Shown here in pieces: positions 38,639 to 47,539 of a stretch of DNA of 64,000 nt. Origin of the DNA: Nitrosomonas marina (GTDB lineage: Bacteria; Pseudomonadota; Gammaproteobacteria; Burkholderiales; Nitrosomonadaceae); assembly GCF_900110145.1 (NCBI RefSeq), contig NZ_FOCP01000013.1, positions 31,667 through 95,666 of the forward strand, read 5' to 3'. The notes beneath the pieces are model-generated. The model ran no database searches. It had not been told where the DNA came from and saw only the letters and a list, made by a program, of their open reading frames with translations. The translations under genes and the position numbers were made by a program. Position 1 is the stretch's first letter. Every line of letters begins with the position of its first letter.

Positions 38639-39775
38639 TCAGTTGACCTCCACGTTTACTCTGGTAGTTCGACGGGTTTTGTCATACACGCGCCCTGCCA
38701 ACTGGCCACACGCAGCAGCAATGTCATCACCACGTGTTTTACGAACCGTCGTCACCAAACCAGCCTGCATTAGCATATCACGAAATATACGAATCGATTC
38801 GGGCGATGAACGTTTGAATTCAGTATTTGGAAAAGCGTTAAATGGAATCAAATTAAATTTGCAAGGCACATCCCTGACAAGCTTGATTAACTCGCGCGCA
38901 TGCGATGCACTATCGTTGACACCATCAAGCATTACGTACTCAAATGTAATAAAATCACGTGGCGCGTCCAGCAGATAACGCTGACACGCTGCCAACAGAT
39001 CCCTGATGGGATACTTCTGATTTATCGGCACCAGACGATCACGGAGTGAATCATTCGGTGCGTGCAAAGACACAGCCAAAGCCACCGGACACCTTTGTCG
39101 CAACCGGTCCATCGCAGGGATTATTCCTGATGTGCTGACCGTTACGCGTCGCCTCGACAATCCATACGCATGATCATCGATCATGATATTGAGCGCAGTC
39201 ACGACATTCTCAAAATTGGCAAGTGGTTCACCCATGCCCATCATTACAATATTGGTAACTTTCCGGGCTGACTGCTCGATTTGTGCTAGAGAAATCCCAG
39301 ACCGTGTCTTTAGCACGGGTTGATTGTCAGCAGCCTCCATCAGCAACTTATTGGCCAGCCAGAGTTGACCAATAATTTCAGCAACCGATAGATTACGGTT
39401 AAAACCCTGCTTGCCTGTCGCGCAAAAAGCACAGGCCAAGGCGCATCCAACCTGACTGGAGACACACAGCGTACCGCGATTTTCTTCGGGAATGAAAACA
39501 CTCTCTATGCCGTTCTCCGCGCCAACAGATAACAGCCATTTGCGTGTTCCATCTGCAGCCGTGTGATCACGAAGCACCTGAGGCACTGTAATCACAGAGG
39601 ATTCTGAAAGCTTGGTTCTGAGGCTCTTTGCCAGATCGCTCATCTGATTAAAATCCGGCTGAATCGATTGGTGAATCCACTTCAGTAACTGTCTGGCACG
39701 AAATGGCTTCTCATCCATTTCTGCGAGGAAATGGATGAGGCCTTCTCTGTCGTAGTCAAGTAAATTAACGGTCAC
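38639..39775 (-). CDS. rlmN: Dual-specificity RNA methyltransferase RlmN
   Basis: A radical-SAM enzyme that methylates C2 of adenine 2503 in 23S rRNA and of adenine 37 in some tRNAs. The CX3CX2C cluster motif reads [14 protein letters not shown] near residue 112. The N-terminal MKWIH-like [13 protein letters not shown] region is present, and the catalytic cysteine lies near the C terminus in [18 protein letters not shown]. The length of 378 residues is standard. It follows ndk on the same strand, as in many proteobacteria. Confidence 0.96.
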   Translation of the reverse strand: MTVNLLDYDREGLIHFLAEMDEKPFRARQLLKWIHQSIQPDFNQMSDLAKSLRTKLSESSVITVPQVLRDHTAADGTRKWLLSVGAENGIESVFIPEENRGTLCVSSQVGCALACAFCATGKQGFNRNLSVAEIIGQLWLANKLLMEAADNQPVLKTRSGISLAQIEQSARKVTNIVMMGMGEPLANFENVVTALNIMIDDHAYGLSRRRVTVSTSGIIPAMDRLRQRCPVALAVSLHAPNDSLRDRLVPINQKYPIRDLLAACQRYLLDAPRDFITFEYVMLDGVNDSASHARELIKLVRDVPCKFNLIPFNAFPNTEFKRSSPESIRIFRDMLMQAGLVTTVRKTRGDDIAAACGQLAGRVYDKTRRTTRVNVEVN

Positions 39776-39805
39776 AGTTTGACTGAAGTAATAAAAAAAA
39801 TGTAA

Positions 39806-40231
39806 TCAACGGGAATAAATTGCTAATGCAGGAAAGAAACTGGCAATTTCAACAGCAGCCGTTTCAGGTCCATCAGAACCATGCACAGCATTGGCATCAA
39901 TACTGTCCGCGAAATCAGCACGTATGGTTCCTTTTTCCGCTTTTTGTGGATCCGTTGCGCCCATCAGTTCCCTATTTTTACGGATCGCATCCTCTCCTTC
40001 AAGCACTTGTACCATAACAGGGCCGGAGATCATAAAGTCCACCAGATCCTTAAAGAAAGGACGTTCGCGGTGTACGGCATAAAACTGCTCGGCTTCGGCT
40101 CTGGAAAGCTGTGTCATGCGCGCGGCAATTATTTTTAATCCATTTGATTCAAAGCGTGAATAAATCTGGCCAATTACATTTTTAGCAACTGCATCCGGCT
40201 TAATAATGGAAAAAGTTCTTTCAATTGCCAT
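39806..40231 (-). CDS. ndk: Nucleoside-diphosphate kinase
   Basis: Ndk transfers the gamma-phosphate from ATP to other nucleoside diphosphates through a phosphohistidine. The active site His lies in [12 protein letters not shown] near residue 117, and the N terminus [15 protein letters not shown] is canonical. The 141-residue form starting at 40231 has GGAG 7 nt upstream; the longer ORF from 40243 is not needed. It opens the housekeeping run that continues into rlmN. Confidence 0.97.
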   Translation of the reverse strand: MAIERTFSIIKPDAVAKNVIGQIYSRFESNGLKIIAARMTQLSRAEAEQFYAVHRERPFFKDLVDFMISGPVMVQVLEGEDAIRKNRELMGATDPQKAEKGTIRADFADSIDANAVHGSDGPETAAVEIASFFPALAIYSR

Positions 40232-40874
40232 CAAATACTCCAATAAAATATTTTAAATAAACGCATATTTTACCAAAAAAGACGCAAGATCTGAAAAAAC
40301 CAATATTATTATTTTGTTTGATTGTCTGAGTGCGTCAGATTAAACAAACGGATGCTTGAAATTGCTTCAGAAGTCTCAGTAATCAACTTCAAAGCAGCCT
40401 ATAATTCCTTCTCGGTACGAAAGATATCCTTCTCGGTACGAAAGCACCTCTCGAATTCAATATTCTGTTCAACAGCTTTAACACTATCCAGTAATGTCAT
40501 GCCATTGCAAAATAATCACCGCTTGATTTGCACTTGCAATTTTACTCAATCTTGCTGCGGTAAAAACATTGCAGTTGGCAGACAACTAATAAGAGACAGG
40601 TAACAATTCGTTGCCAATACCTGCCTTGCAACGCATATCGACAAGAGAATACACGCACTTCAAGCAACATGATCGCTTCCGCAGAAAATCGTTTATGCGC
40701 GTGGTATGTTATCTGGGGCAATCGTTTGGTCATTGACAGAAACGATCGGAGAAACTGCGCATATCAACAACAGTCAAATCAAAATGTGATGATGTTTTTT
40801 CTGGCTCTGCATTTGAAAAACGCAACTGAACAAAGTCGGCAGTTCCAAGAAAAAAACCATAAACGATTGTAGTT
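40232..40874. other. Gene-free 640-bp spacer between ndk and the acyl-modification cluster
   Basis: Short open frames exist on both strands but none has a recognisable domain, signal peptide or good ribosome-binding site. The region is AT-rich next to ndk and contains the ndk promoter area. The only notable structure is a two-copy direct repeat at 40406-40447. I see no tRNA or riboswitch. Confidence 0.5.
40406..40447. repeat. Two tandem 21-bp repeat units
   Basis: TCCTTCTCGGTACGAAAG occurs at 40406-40423 and again, identically, at 40427-40444, each followed by three variable bases (ATA, CAC). The 21-nt period equals two helical turns, so the copies would face the same side of the DNA. Only two copies are present. 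Confidence 0.85.
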
Positions 40875-41774
40875 TTATTGCTTCGAATCTTGTTGGAACG
40901 ATTTAACATGTTTTAACCAGTTAATCGTATAATCAAACAACTCATGACGCCATTCCGGCCTTGAAAACGTATGATCCGCCTCTAGAATATTCATCAACGT
41001 CACACGCTTGCGAGCAACCAATTCCTGCCAGATCGCGGAGGCCCTGACGTAATCATTGAATTCCCTTGCAATATAGTCCTGTCCACTGGTTAAAATGAAT
41101 ATCTCACCTGTAAACTGCTGACAGCTTTTCGCCAAACGTTCCGGTAAAGGTAATGTTTCAAATGCATCGTTGTCAACAGAATCAACGTTTCTTTTCGAAT
41201 TCGACAACGTCGATTTAATCATGTCTATGCATGAACGCAACGATGTTGTTAATGAAAAATTTCCGGATATAACCTTCGCCCAGAACGACCTTTCAAACAG
41301 ACGATGCCAGTAATAATGCCTGATCATGGTCTTGGCTAAGCCCGCTTCGGTTCGGATCCAAGGATTTACCATAAAAACACCCAGAATACGTGGATCCGAA
41401 TAACTATAAAACGCACTGGCGGTTGCAGATTCGCACTCCCCCCATAAAACAATTTTCTCGATTTCCGGTACATGGCTGAGCAAAGCATTCACCGCACTTT
41501 GTATATCAGCACCCATATCGATAAAACCACGCAATTCACCGGCACTATCGCCCGTCCCACGATGATCAAATCGAATAGACGCAACGGCATGACTGGCCAG
41601 TAATCTGGAAAGCGTGACAAACTGCCTGTGTGCACCTACGCGGTACTGCGGTCCGCCAGCAACCACGATCACCACGCCAACTTTGCCTGCGCTCTCCGGT
41701 TTATTGATAACGCCGACCAGCGAATCGTTTTCACATGGAAAAACAACGGGAATTTCAGTATGGATGGGTGACAT
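40875..41774 (-). CDS. Exosortase A system-associated hydrolase 1-like protein (alpha/beta fold)
   Basis: An alpha/beta-hydrolase-fold protein resembling the family called exosortase A system-associated hydrolase 1. Diagnostic segments are VAGGPQYRVGAHRQFV near residue 38 and IRFDHRGTGDSAGELRGF near 67. The nucleophile elbow reads GECES, placing Cys114 where a serine is usual. A late His is available in EADHTFSR. The ATG at 41774 (MSPIHTEI) is preferred to a TTG at 41792. The gene overlaps the end of the second hydrolase gene by 20 nt, so they are coupled. No exosortase or PEP-CTERM protein is visible in the window. A thioesterase or acyltransferase role with the neighbouring ACPs is inferred. 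Confidence 0.8.
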   Translation of the reverse strand: MSPIHTEIPVVFPCENDSLVGVINKPESAGKVGVVIVVAGGPQYRVGAHRQFVTLSRLLASHAVASIRFDHRGTGDSAGELRGFIDMGADIQSAVNALLSHVPEIEKIVLWGECESATASAFYSYSDPRILGVFMVNPWIRTEAGLAKTMIRHYYWHRLFERSFWAKVISGNFSLTTSLRSCIDMIKSTLSNSKRNVDSVDNDAFETLPLPERLAKSCQQFTGEIFILTSGQDYIAREFNDYVRASAIWQELVARKRVTLMNILEADHTFSRPEWRHELFDYTINWLKHVKSFQQDSKQ

Positions 41775-42588
41775 AGCGTACCGTGGTTTCAACTAGTTCT
41801 GGTACAAGCGTGCGCTCATGCGCAAGCCAGAACGGTGGTCCAATAATTTCCTGATGATCGACTCTTATGCCATGTTGCTGCAACTTCTCAATCATCATCA
41901 TATCGCCTTTTGGTGTTTTCCTGTCCGAACTGGTAATCACAGTAAACCAGCCGATAGGTACCGCAAGTGAATTGGTAAATGAATCAAATCTTGCGGCTTT
42001 GATACCTTTAAAAAGATCAGGTCCAACCTCGTATCCTGATACATTAATATGTCGACCACTGTTGATCAGATTCTCCAAGTCCTGGATTGTTTCCTGTTGC
42101 TCTCCACGCTGCATGAATGCAGCAATTCTGATGCGCAGAAATTGTGTTAAAGCGGCCTGACCGTTTATAACCGGCTGCCAGAAAATCAAACGCTGCAAGC
42201 ACTCGGTTGTACCAGCGACCTGCATGGCTTGTAGTGCACCTAGTCGCACTCCCAGAATAGATACTTTCTGATAACCCAGCGTTCCGGCATATGAAATTGC
42301 TGTCTGTAAATCCTGACAGCTTTGATCCCAACTGGAATCTTTATACTCACCCTCACTGTCGCCTGTACCGTAAGCATCCACCGACAAAAAACCGAAATCA
42401 AACTGTGATATCTGCTGGGCGAACATTGTACTCATATAGCGGCACCGATTCATTTCTTCTGCAAACGATGCCGCTACAACTATGCATTCCGATTTGTCAG
42501 TGATATTTGGTGGTGCATAGTGTAAAGCGAATAACTTCCCTGCTCCACCACGAATATAATCGGCCTCGATTCTGAAATTCGAGCACAT
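41755..42588 (-). CDS. Exosortase A system-associated hydrolase 2-like protein (alpha/beta fold)
   Basis: The second tandem alpha/beta-hydrolase-fold protein. The segment SFAEEMNRCRYMSTMFAQQ near residue 41 and VDAYGTGDSEGEYKDSSW near 70 are typical of the hydrolase 2 branch. At the nucleophile elbow the sequence is GVRLG (113-117), with Arg115 in place of serine, so classic serine hydrolase chemistry is unlikely. It may be a structural partner of hydrolase 1 or bind acyl chains. It lies 3 nt downstream of the second acyl carrier protein gene. Confidence 0.8.
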   Translation of the reverse strand: MCSNFRIEADYIRGGAGKLFALHYAPPNITDKSECIVVAASFAEEMNRCRYMSTMFAQQISQFDFGFLSVDAYGTGDSEGEYKDSSWDQSCQDLQTAISYAGTLGYQKVSILGVRLGALQAMQVAGTTECLQRLIFWQPVINGQAALTQFLRIRIAAFMQRGEQQETIQDLENLINSGRHINVSGYEVGPDLFKGIKAARFDSFTNSLAVPIGWFTVITSSDRKTPKGDMMMIEKLQQHGIRVDHQEIIGPPFWLAHERTLVPELVETTVRYVTHPY

Positions 42589-42591
42589 AAC

Positions 42592-42837
42592 TCAGAGTTT
42601 AGATTCAACCAGTTGCGTTAAACTGCCAATTGTTTTGAACACTTCTGCAGTAATTTCATCATCTTCAAAAACACAACCGTATTCATCTTCCAGCGCAGTA
42701 ATAATGGCTACCACTGACATGGAGTCAAATTCAGGGATATCACCCATTAGAGCTGTCGAGGCATTAAAATCATCTGCGCGATCACCGAGTACCAGTACAT
42801 CACGCACGATATTGATTATTTCATTTTCCAGTTTCAT
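42592..42837 (-). CDS. Acyl carrier protein (second copy in the cluster)
   Basis: An 81-residue four-helix acyl carrier protein. The phosphopantetheine attachment Ser lies in PEFDSMSVVAIITALEDEYG at about residue 39, in the usual DSM form. It differs strongly from the first carrier protein of the cluster, so the two are not a recent duplication. It stands 3 nt before hydrolase 2 and 27 nt after the GNAT-like gene. It is most similar in context to the carrier proteins that accompany the two exosortase-associated hydrolases. Its acyl load is unknown. Confidence 0.9.
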   Translation of the reverse strand: MKLENEIINIVRDVLVLGDRADDFNASTALMGDIPEFDSMSVVAIITALEDEYGCVFEDDEITAEVFKTIGSLTQLVESKL

Positions 42838-42864
42838 TCACACATTCCAGTAAAAACGATAAAT

Positions 42865-43752
42865 TTACAAATCCAAAGCGACCAGCTCACTATATAAATT
42901 CTGAATATTGTCAGCTGATATTTCATCGCTTAAGTAAAACTTCTGAGCTCCTTGCTCCGGTTTAAACCATGATTTAATCGGCTGGTCCAGCAATCGGGCT
43001 TCTATTTTACTCGTAAACAGTCCGTGCTTAAGGAGCAGATGCGCACGTATCGCCGGCCAACACTGACGAAATAGAGCTGCGTCGCTCACGTGCATTATCC
43101 ATGCGCTACCCAGCCTTTTATAAAGCCGTCGTTTGTAAATCAAAAAACCATAGCGGTTTCCTTCTTTAAAAAACATGTAATTCAACCATGAGAAATGAGC
43201 ATGATCCTGATAATGTTTAGCGACTGGCTCAGGCAAGTGCTGTAATAGCTGTTGATTATTCCGAAATTCAAGGATTTGGCCGGCACCAAACGCAGAAGGC
43301 CAGTTCAACAGAATTAACACATGATTATCCAACGGTTTAAATTTCAAATACCTGAATATTTCAAGTCCATCCTTGTTGGGTGAAAACATAGTGAATGTAT
43401 AGACTTTCTGTTGTATCAACGCCAGAACAAGCTCGATACTACGCTTACGAAACTCGGCAAGTACACACCAGCTGTGCGGATTGCAAAATCGTTTCAGCTC
43501 TCCGGCAATAGACTGTTCGGAGTAAATAGCACATAAAACACCTACAATCTGCGCATCATTTTTGAGCATAAAGCCATAATTGGGCACTTTTGGCATCCAG
43601 GATTGACTGATACCCTGTTTCCATTCAGATTGTGTAAATCTGTTATTCATATGATGATGCAGGAATAGCGCCACGTCATCCAGATCACCTTCAAGGATTG
43701 GCGTCAAATTTGTTACGTCGACTGCAGAATGCTTTTTTGGATTGTTTGACAT
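42865..43752 (-). CDS. GNAT-like acyltransferase-related protein
   Basis: A 295-residue protein whose N-terminal half resembles a GNAT N-acyltransferase: a helical opening (LDDVALFLHHHMNNRFTQSEW), YGFMLKNDAQIVGVLCAIYSEQ as the central strands, and SIELVLALIQQKVYTFTMFSP, then LEIFRYLKFKPLD near 125-140. The C-terminal half has no recognised motif. The pattern suggests transfer of an acyl group to an amino group, but a standard acetyl-CoA loop (Q/R-x2-G-x-G/A) is not clear. It is 3 nt from the hydratase-reductase gene upstream. The assignment rests partly on its neighbours. Confidence 0.6.
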   Translation of the reverse strand: MSNNPKKHSAVDVTNLTPILEGDLDDVALFLHHHMNNRFTQSEWKQGISQSWMPKVPNYGFMLKNDAQIVGVLCAIYSEQSIAGELKRFCNPHSWCVLAEFRKRSIELVLALIQQKVYTFTMFSPNKDGLEIFRYLKFKPLDNHVLILLNWPSAFGAGQILEFRNNQQLLQHLPEPVAKHYQDHAHFSWLNYMFFKEGNRYGFLIYKRRLYKRLGSAWIMHVSDAALFRQCWPAIRAHLLLKHGLFTSKIEARLLDQPIKSWFKPEQGAQKFYLSDEISADNIQNLYSELVALDL

Positions 43753-43755
43753 TTT

Positions 43756-45213
43756 CTACCGGGTTGATGTGTTTAACGATGACAAAACATCCAGCATTGT
43801 CGCAGCTGTAGTCTGTGCCCACTTTACATTTAAACCGCTGGTCTGATCTGTCAACATTCTTGGCAATCTGGGCAAATGAAATATCCAGTTTGGATACTTT
43901 GCTGATAATTGTTGAACAAAAGCCTCTACAGCGGCTTTAGCTGCAATATATTCTGTGAACCCATTCTGAGGTTGTTCAAGAAAAACTGTTGATGGAACAA
44001 AAACTGTTATCGGCTGCTTGCCATATGCAGCATTGCATAAAAATTTTTCAATCAGTGCTGCAAAACCCGTCAGGTAAAAATTACAATATTTCTGAAAGAC
44101 TGCATTGTCCCATACCAAGCGATCTCCTTTTTCGATTAACGGAGACGCAAAATAATAAATATGTGAAATACGCTCATTTGAAATACAGTTTGTAATATCG
44201 ATTTCCTGTCCGGACAATACATTATATGAAAGGACATCGCAGCGTCCGCCATGCGAGCGAATATCGTTGGCTATCCCTTGCGCATCCTGCTCTCCCTGGT
44301 TGTATGTAATCACAGAATGGCCGCCGCCGGCGGCTATCAATTTGGCGGTCACCTCGCCAATACCACGCGAACCACCTATTATCAGTGCCTTCTGATCAAC
44401 AAACTGGTTTCTCGGCACCCGTGTCTGTAATTCAGTGTAAGTTTCCTGAGATACCGGTTCTGGCCTAAATAGTGCGTGAATTTCTCCACTTGCAGTATTA
44501 TGCGTAATTCCAATAGTCACCAGCGAAAAACGATTGTCACGATGCAGAATTGTAAACTTCAGATTTTTGTCACAGGCCGTAACCTTCTGTTTAAAATGCA
44601 CTGACAATCCGGTAAAAACTGAGTGAAGCCCGGGACAACGCATGCCAACAATCTGAGTTAAACCCAGTATTACTGCAATCTGGTTATCTGGCAAAAATCT
44701 CTTAACATGAGGAAACAATCCTTGAATAGTATCAGGTATCCAGACCAAATCCAGCATGCCGTCCAGATCCTTGGTGTTGTCAAAATGCAGGTCTGCAGGC
44801 TGTGGCGTTTCGCTCGATCCGGGCTGATATGTAACCAATTCCGGCTTTATACCAGATTGATCTCCAAATGTCAGATCGATATCCTGAACCCGACGCTCTT
44901 GTACTGACAATCGAAGCCTGAAATTCTGTTCCGTAATTTGCTGGCTGAATACATCGACACGGTCGCCATGCAATACCGGGCGGACAAACTGCACCTTTAC
45001 GGTGTCTATCGACACCGCACAACCATGCATCTTCAACATACAATCCAGCGCTTTCAGAACACCATTCACGCCATGCATCACAGTGGTTCCAAATTGATAT
45101 CGTCGAGCAAGTACAGGGTCAACATGCAGGGGGTTGTAATCACCCGATACTTGTGCAAACCGACAACTTGTCTCCTGATCAGCCTGAAACGCGCCTATTT
45201 TATGCCAGTTCAT
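43756..45213 (-). CDS. MaoC-like hydratase / short-chain dehydrogenase fusion
   Basis: A 485-residue multidomain enzyme. The N-terminal hot-dog domain has the (R)-hydratase signature SGDYNPLHVDP (23-33) with VMHGVNG after it. A second, less conserved hot-dog-like region spans about 150-250. A short-chain dehydrogenase follows, with the NAD(P) loop GGSRGIG (280-286), Ser408, and the catalytic YIAAK (422-426). Together these could reduce a 3-oxoacyl-ACP and dehydrate or hydrate the product, as in fatty-acid-like chain building. It lies 17 nt after the FkbH gene. No ketosynthase is present in the cluster. Confidence 0.85.
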   Translation of the reverse strand: MNWHKIGAFQADQETSCRFAQVSGDYNPLHVDPVLARRYQFGTTVMHGVNGVLKALDCMLKMHGCAVSIDTVKVQFVRPVLHGDRVDVFSQQITEQNFRLRLSVQERRVQDIDLTFGDQSGIKPELVTYQPGSSETPQPADLHFDNTKDLDGMLDLVWIPDTIQGLFPHVKRFLPDNQIAVILGLTQIVGMRCPGLHSVFTGLSVHFKQKVTACDKNLKFTILHRDNRFSLVTIGITHNTASGEIHALFRPEPVSQETYTELQTRVPRNQFVDQKALIIGGSRGIGEVTAKLIAAGGGHSVITYNQGEQDAQGIANDIRSHGGRCDVLSYNVLSGQEIDITNCISNERISHIYYFASPLIEKGDRLVWDNAVFQKYCNFYLTGFAALIEKFLCNAAYGKQPITVFVPSTVFLEQPQNGFTEYIAAKAAVEAFVQQLSAKYPNWIFHLPRLPRMLTDQTSGLNVKWAQTTAATMLDVLSSLNTSTR

Positions 45214-45230
45214 CTTCGTATCTTTGAATG

Positions 45231-47126
45231 TTATTGAATTACCGATGATTTGCTGACTGTGATGGGTGGATTTTTCATTTGGTAATGTTCAACTGCCAGA
45301 TCCCAGATATCTTCAGATTCGTCTGAACAAATACAATCAAACCCGAGCTGACGATAATGCTCTCTGACAAGACCGTTTTTCTCAGTTGGTCGATAAAATC
45401 CGCGCAGCTTGCTTATTCCGCTTTTTCTTGCAAGCGCAATCAATTGGTCACAAACCGCCTCTTCAACCCTACGCTTTATAACGCGACAGCTCATCAGCCA
45501 GGTATCGATATCCCAGCGGTCCTGGTGAACTTTACAAATAACAACACTGATCATGCCGTTATCACCAAATTTATCCTGCAATTCTATCTGGAGTGTCACA
45601 TATCGCCGATCATTCTCGAACTGCAACACGTCCGTTTCGGTATAACGCTGTGTTGTCAAATTGAACTGATTGGTTTTATTGATGAGCTGTACGATGCGTT
45701 TGCGCCCCAGTTCGTTGAACGGTGAGAAGCTGATGTACATTTCAAGCGAAGCCAAATAGTCTTCCAGAGTTGCGGCAGTTTTTTGAATTTCCAGGCGCCG
45801 GGCGTTGCCCAAATATTGCGCGTTTCGCTGTGCATCATCTTCGGTAAAATCGATTTTCTCGAAAAAACGTGCAGCACACAATATCCGCAAGAACTGCGAT
45901 GAATCTTTTGGCAATTCAGGCACAGTTAATTCGGGCAGCATTGTACGTACAATTTCACGTTCAGCGGGATTATCGTCAACGAATACCATTGCATCCAGAC
46001 CAATATTCAATGTGTCTGCTATATATCTGATATTTGTCGCTTTGTCTTCCCAGTTAGCCACAAAAACAGCGAAATCATTCTCTTTCAACAACATGCCGGG
46101 ATGCTTTCGGAACACTTCTAATGCAATATTTTCATCATTTTTTGAACATACCGTCAAAATGGCACCCAGATCTTTTAATGTCTTCGCCCACTGTTGAATA
46201 GCAAGAAACGATTCACCAACCGGATTTCCTTGTCCAATCTGTATTCCTTCCAACCCATCATCACCGATTACGCCACCCCACAGTGTATTATCCAGATCCA
46301 GTACCAAACATTTTTTACTTTTTCCACGTAATGCGGCGATCAGCTTAGTTAAATACTCGGCATACAGCGGAACAAAGGCATTTGCCATTGGCACCCTGGA
46401 TAAATACCATTGTCGTTCATCAAACCAGTGACAGGCGCCAACCATATTGACCAATGCTGCAACATCGAACAGCACATCCATGCTGCTTCTGATATCGTCA
46501 ACAAGCGCACGATTAAATTCAGTCAGCGATTTACGCAATAAACCATCAAGCTGAGCATCAAAATTCCCCCCAAATTCGTAAGGCGGTTCTGCCAGTGTTT
46601 GCGCTATGCAAATCATGCCGCCATTCTGTTTGAAAGATTCTCTGATTTGCCTTAGATAATCAAAAGCTTTATCACTAGGCAACACCTCTCCTGACGTGTT
46701 TAATGGATCAGCAAGAAATGGATAGGCGTGATAATCCAGTGCTATCAGCACAGCATCCAGTTTTGCCGTATTAAGTTTCGAACCTGCATCAAACGCCTCC
46801 TGTGCTACCTGACCGAAATCTGTTGAAACCACCTCAATATCTATTCCATTGCGTATTGCCGAAGTTACGATGGACGGGATCATCAAATCCATGGTCGCAT
46901 TGCTGACTATGCCCAATCTGAAAGGCGTCAGTGAACGGCTCAGGAATGAACGGGGCTCAGCGGTTAACTTTCGAATGGCCTGATATAAGCGATTGGCCTG
47001 ATTAATGGACAATGCATATTTCGCTAGTGCATGCACTTCAGCGACAGGGGCCTGGTGACACCCCAGCTGGATGCAGCGTTCATTAAAATCATCGGTAGGA
47101 GCGAGTAACCAGGGTAGATCGTGCAT
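45231..47126 (-). CDS. FkbH-like HAD-IIIC family protein
   Basis: A 631-residue protein with three parts: an N-terminal SGNH-like region with GIVSNATMDLMIPSIV (about 72-87), a HAD phosphatase domain with motif I DLDNTLWGG (277-285), VCSKND near 330 and VFVDDNPAERE near 388, and a C-terminal GNAT-like domain ending near LREHYRQLGF-like REHYRQLGFDC. In polyketide pathways FkbH dephosphorylates 1,3-bisphosphoglycerate and loads a glyceryl unit onto an acyl carrier protein. Related genes occur in flagellin and O-antigen modification islands. It lies 20 nt after an ACP gene, its likely partner. Confidence 0.88.
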   Translation of the reverse strand: MHDLPWLLAPTDDFNERCIQLGCHQAPVAEVHALAKYALSINQANRLYQAIRKLTAEPRSFLSRSLTPFRLGIVSNATMDLMIPSIVTSAIRNGIDIEVVSTDFGQVAQEAFDAGSKLNTAKLDAVLIALDYHAYPFLADPLNTSGEVLPSDKAFDYLRQIRESFKQNGGMICIAQTLAEPPYEFGGNFDAQLDGLLRKSLTEFNRALVDDIRSSMDVLFDVAALVNMVGACHWFDERQWYLSRVPMANAFVPLYAEYLTKLIAALRGKSKKCLVLDLDNTLWGGVIGDDGLEGIQIGQGNPVGESFLAIQQWAKTLKDLGAILTVCSKNDENIALEVFRKHPGMLLKENDFAVFVANWEDKATNIRYIADTLNIGLDAMVFVDDNPAEREIVRTMLPELTVPELPKDSSQFLRILCAARFFEKIDFTEDDAQRNAQYLGNARRLEIQKTAATLEDYLASLEMYISFSPFNELGRKRIVQLINKTNQFNLTTQRYTETDVLQFENDRRYVTLQIELQDKFGDNGMISVVICKVHQDRWDIDTWLMSCRVIKRRVEEAVCDQLIALARKSGISKLRGFYRPTEKNGLVREHYRQLGFDCICSDESEDIWDLAVEHYQMKNPPITVSKSSVIQ

Positions 47127-47146
47127 GAATATTTTATAAGCTATTT

Positions 47147-47395
47147 TTATACGAGCTTTGCATGTAAGAGATCGACTATAGTGGATACGTCGATCATATT
47201 ACCTATTTCATCCAGGTCAAATTGAACGCCAAAATTTGCTTCAATAGCAGTCAACAATCTGATATGACTCAGACTGTCCCATTCTTCGATATCATCGCGT
47301 GTGGTATTAATTGAGAAAGAATAATTATTCTCGGTGAACGTATCTTGAAAAATAGAGTTCAACTGATCGAGTATTGCTTCCTTGTCTTGGCTCAT
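47147..47395 (-). CDS. Acyl carrier protein (first copy in the cluster)
   Basis: An 82-residue carrier protein. The phosphopantetheine Ser is in IEEWDSLSHIRLLTAIEANFG near residue 37. It is the first gene of the cluster and is paired with the FkbH-like gene, the arrangement expected for glyceryl-ACP formation. It starts 144 nt after the flgA stop, so it could be read from the flgA promoter or from its own. I see no convincing sigma-54 sequence in that gap. Confidence 0.9.
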   Translation of the reverse strand: MSQDKEAILDQLNSIFQDTFTENNYSFSINTTRDDIEEWDSLSHIRLLTAIEANFGVQFDLDEIGNMIDVSTIVDLLHAKLV

Positions 47396-47539
47396 ATATT
47401 GTATTTCCCAGATTTTAAACTATTCAATCACTCAACACTTTGTAACAAAATACACCTGCTGGCGAAAACATTCCCTGCTTATTATTTTATCCTGTTACTA
47501 AATAATATTGTGATACTTACTTTCTACAACGTCATTTTT

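Noticed and set aside
40322..40603. 93-codon plus-strand frame in the ndk spacer
   Set aside because: It contains the 21-bp tandem repeat, has no recognisable domain and no good translation start signal.
40875..42588. Exosortase/PEP-CTERM sorting system
   Set aside because: Only the two associated hydrolase families are present; no exosortase, PEP-CTERM protein, EPS polymerase or glycosyltransferase is in the window.
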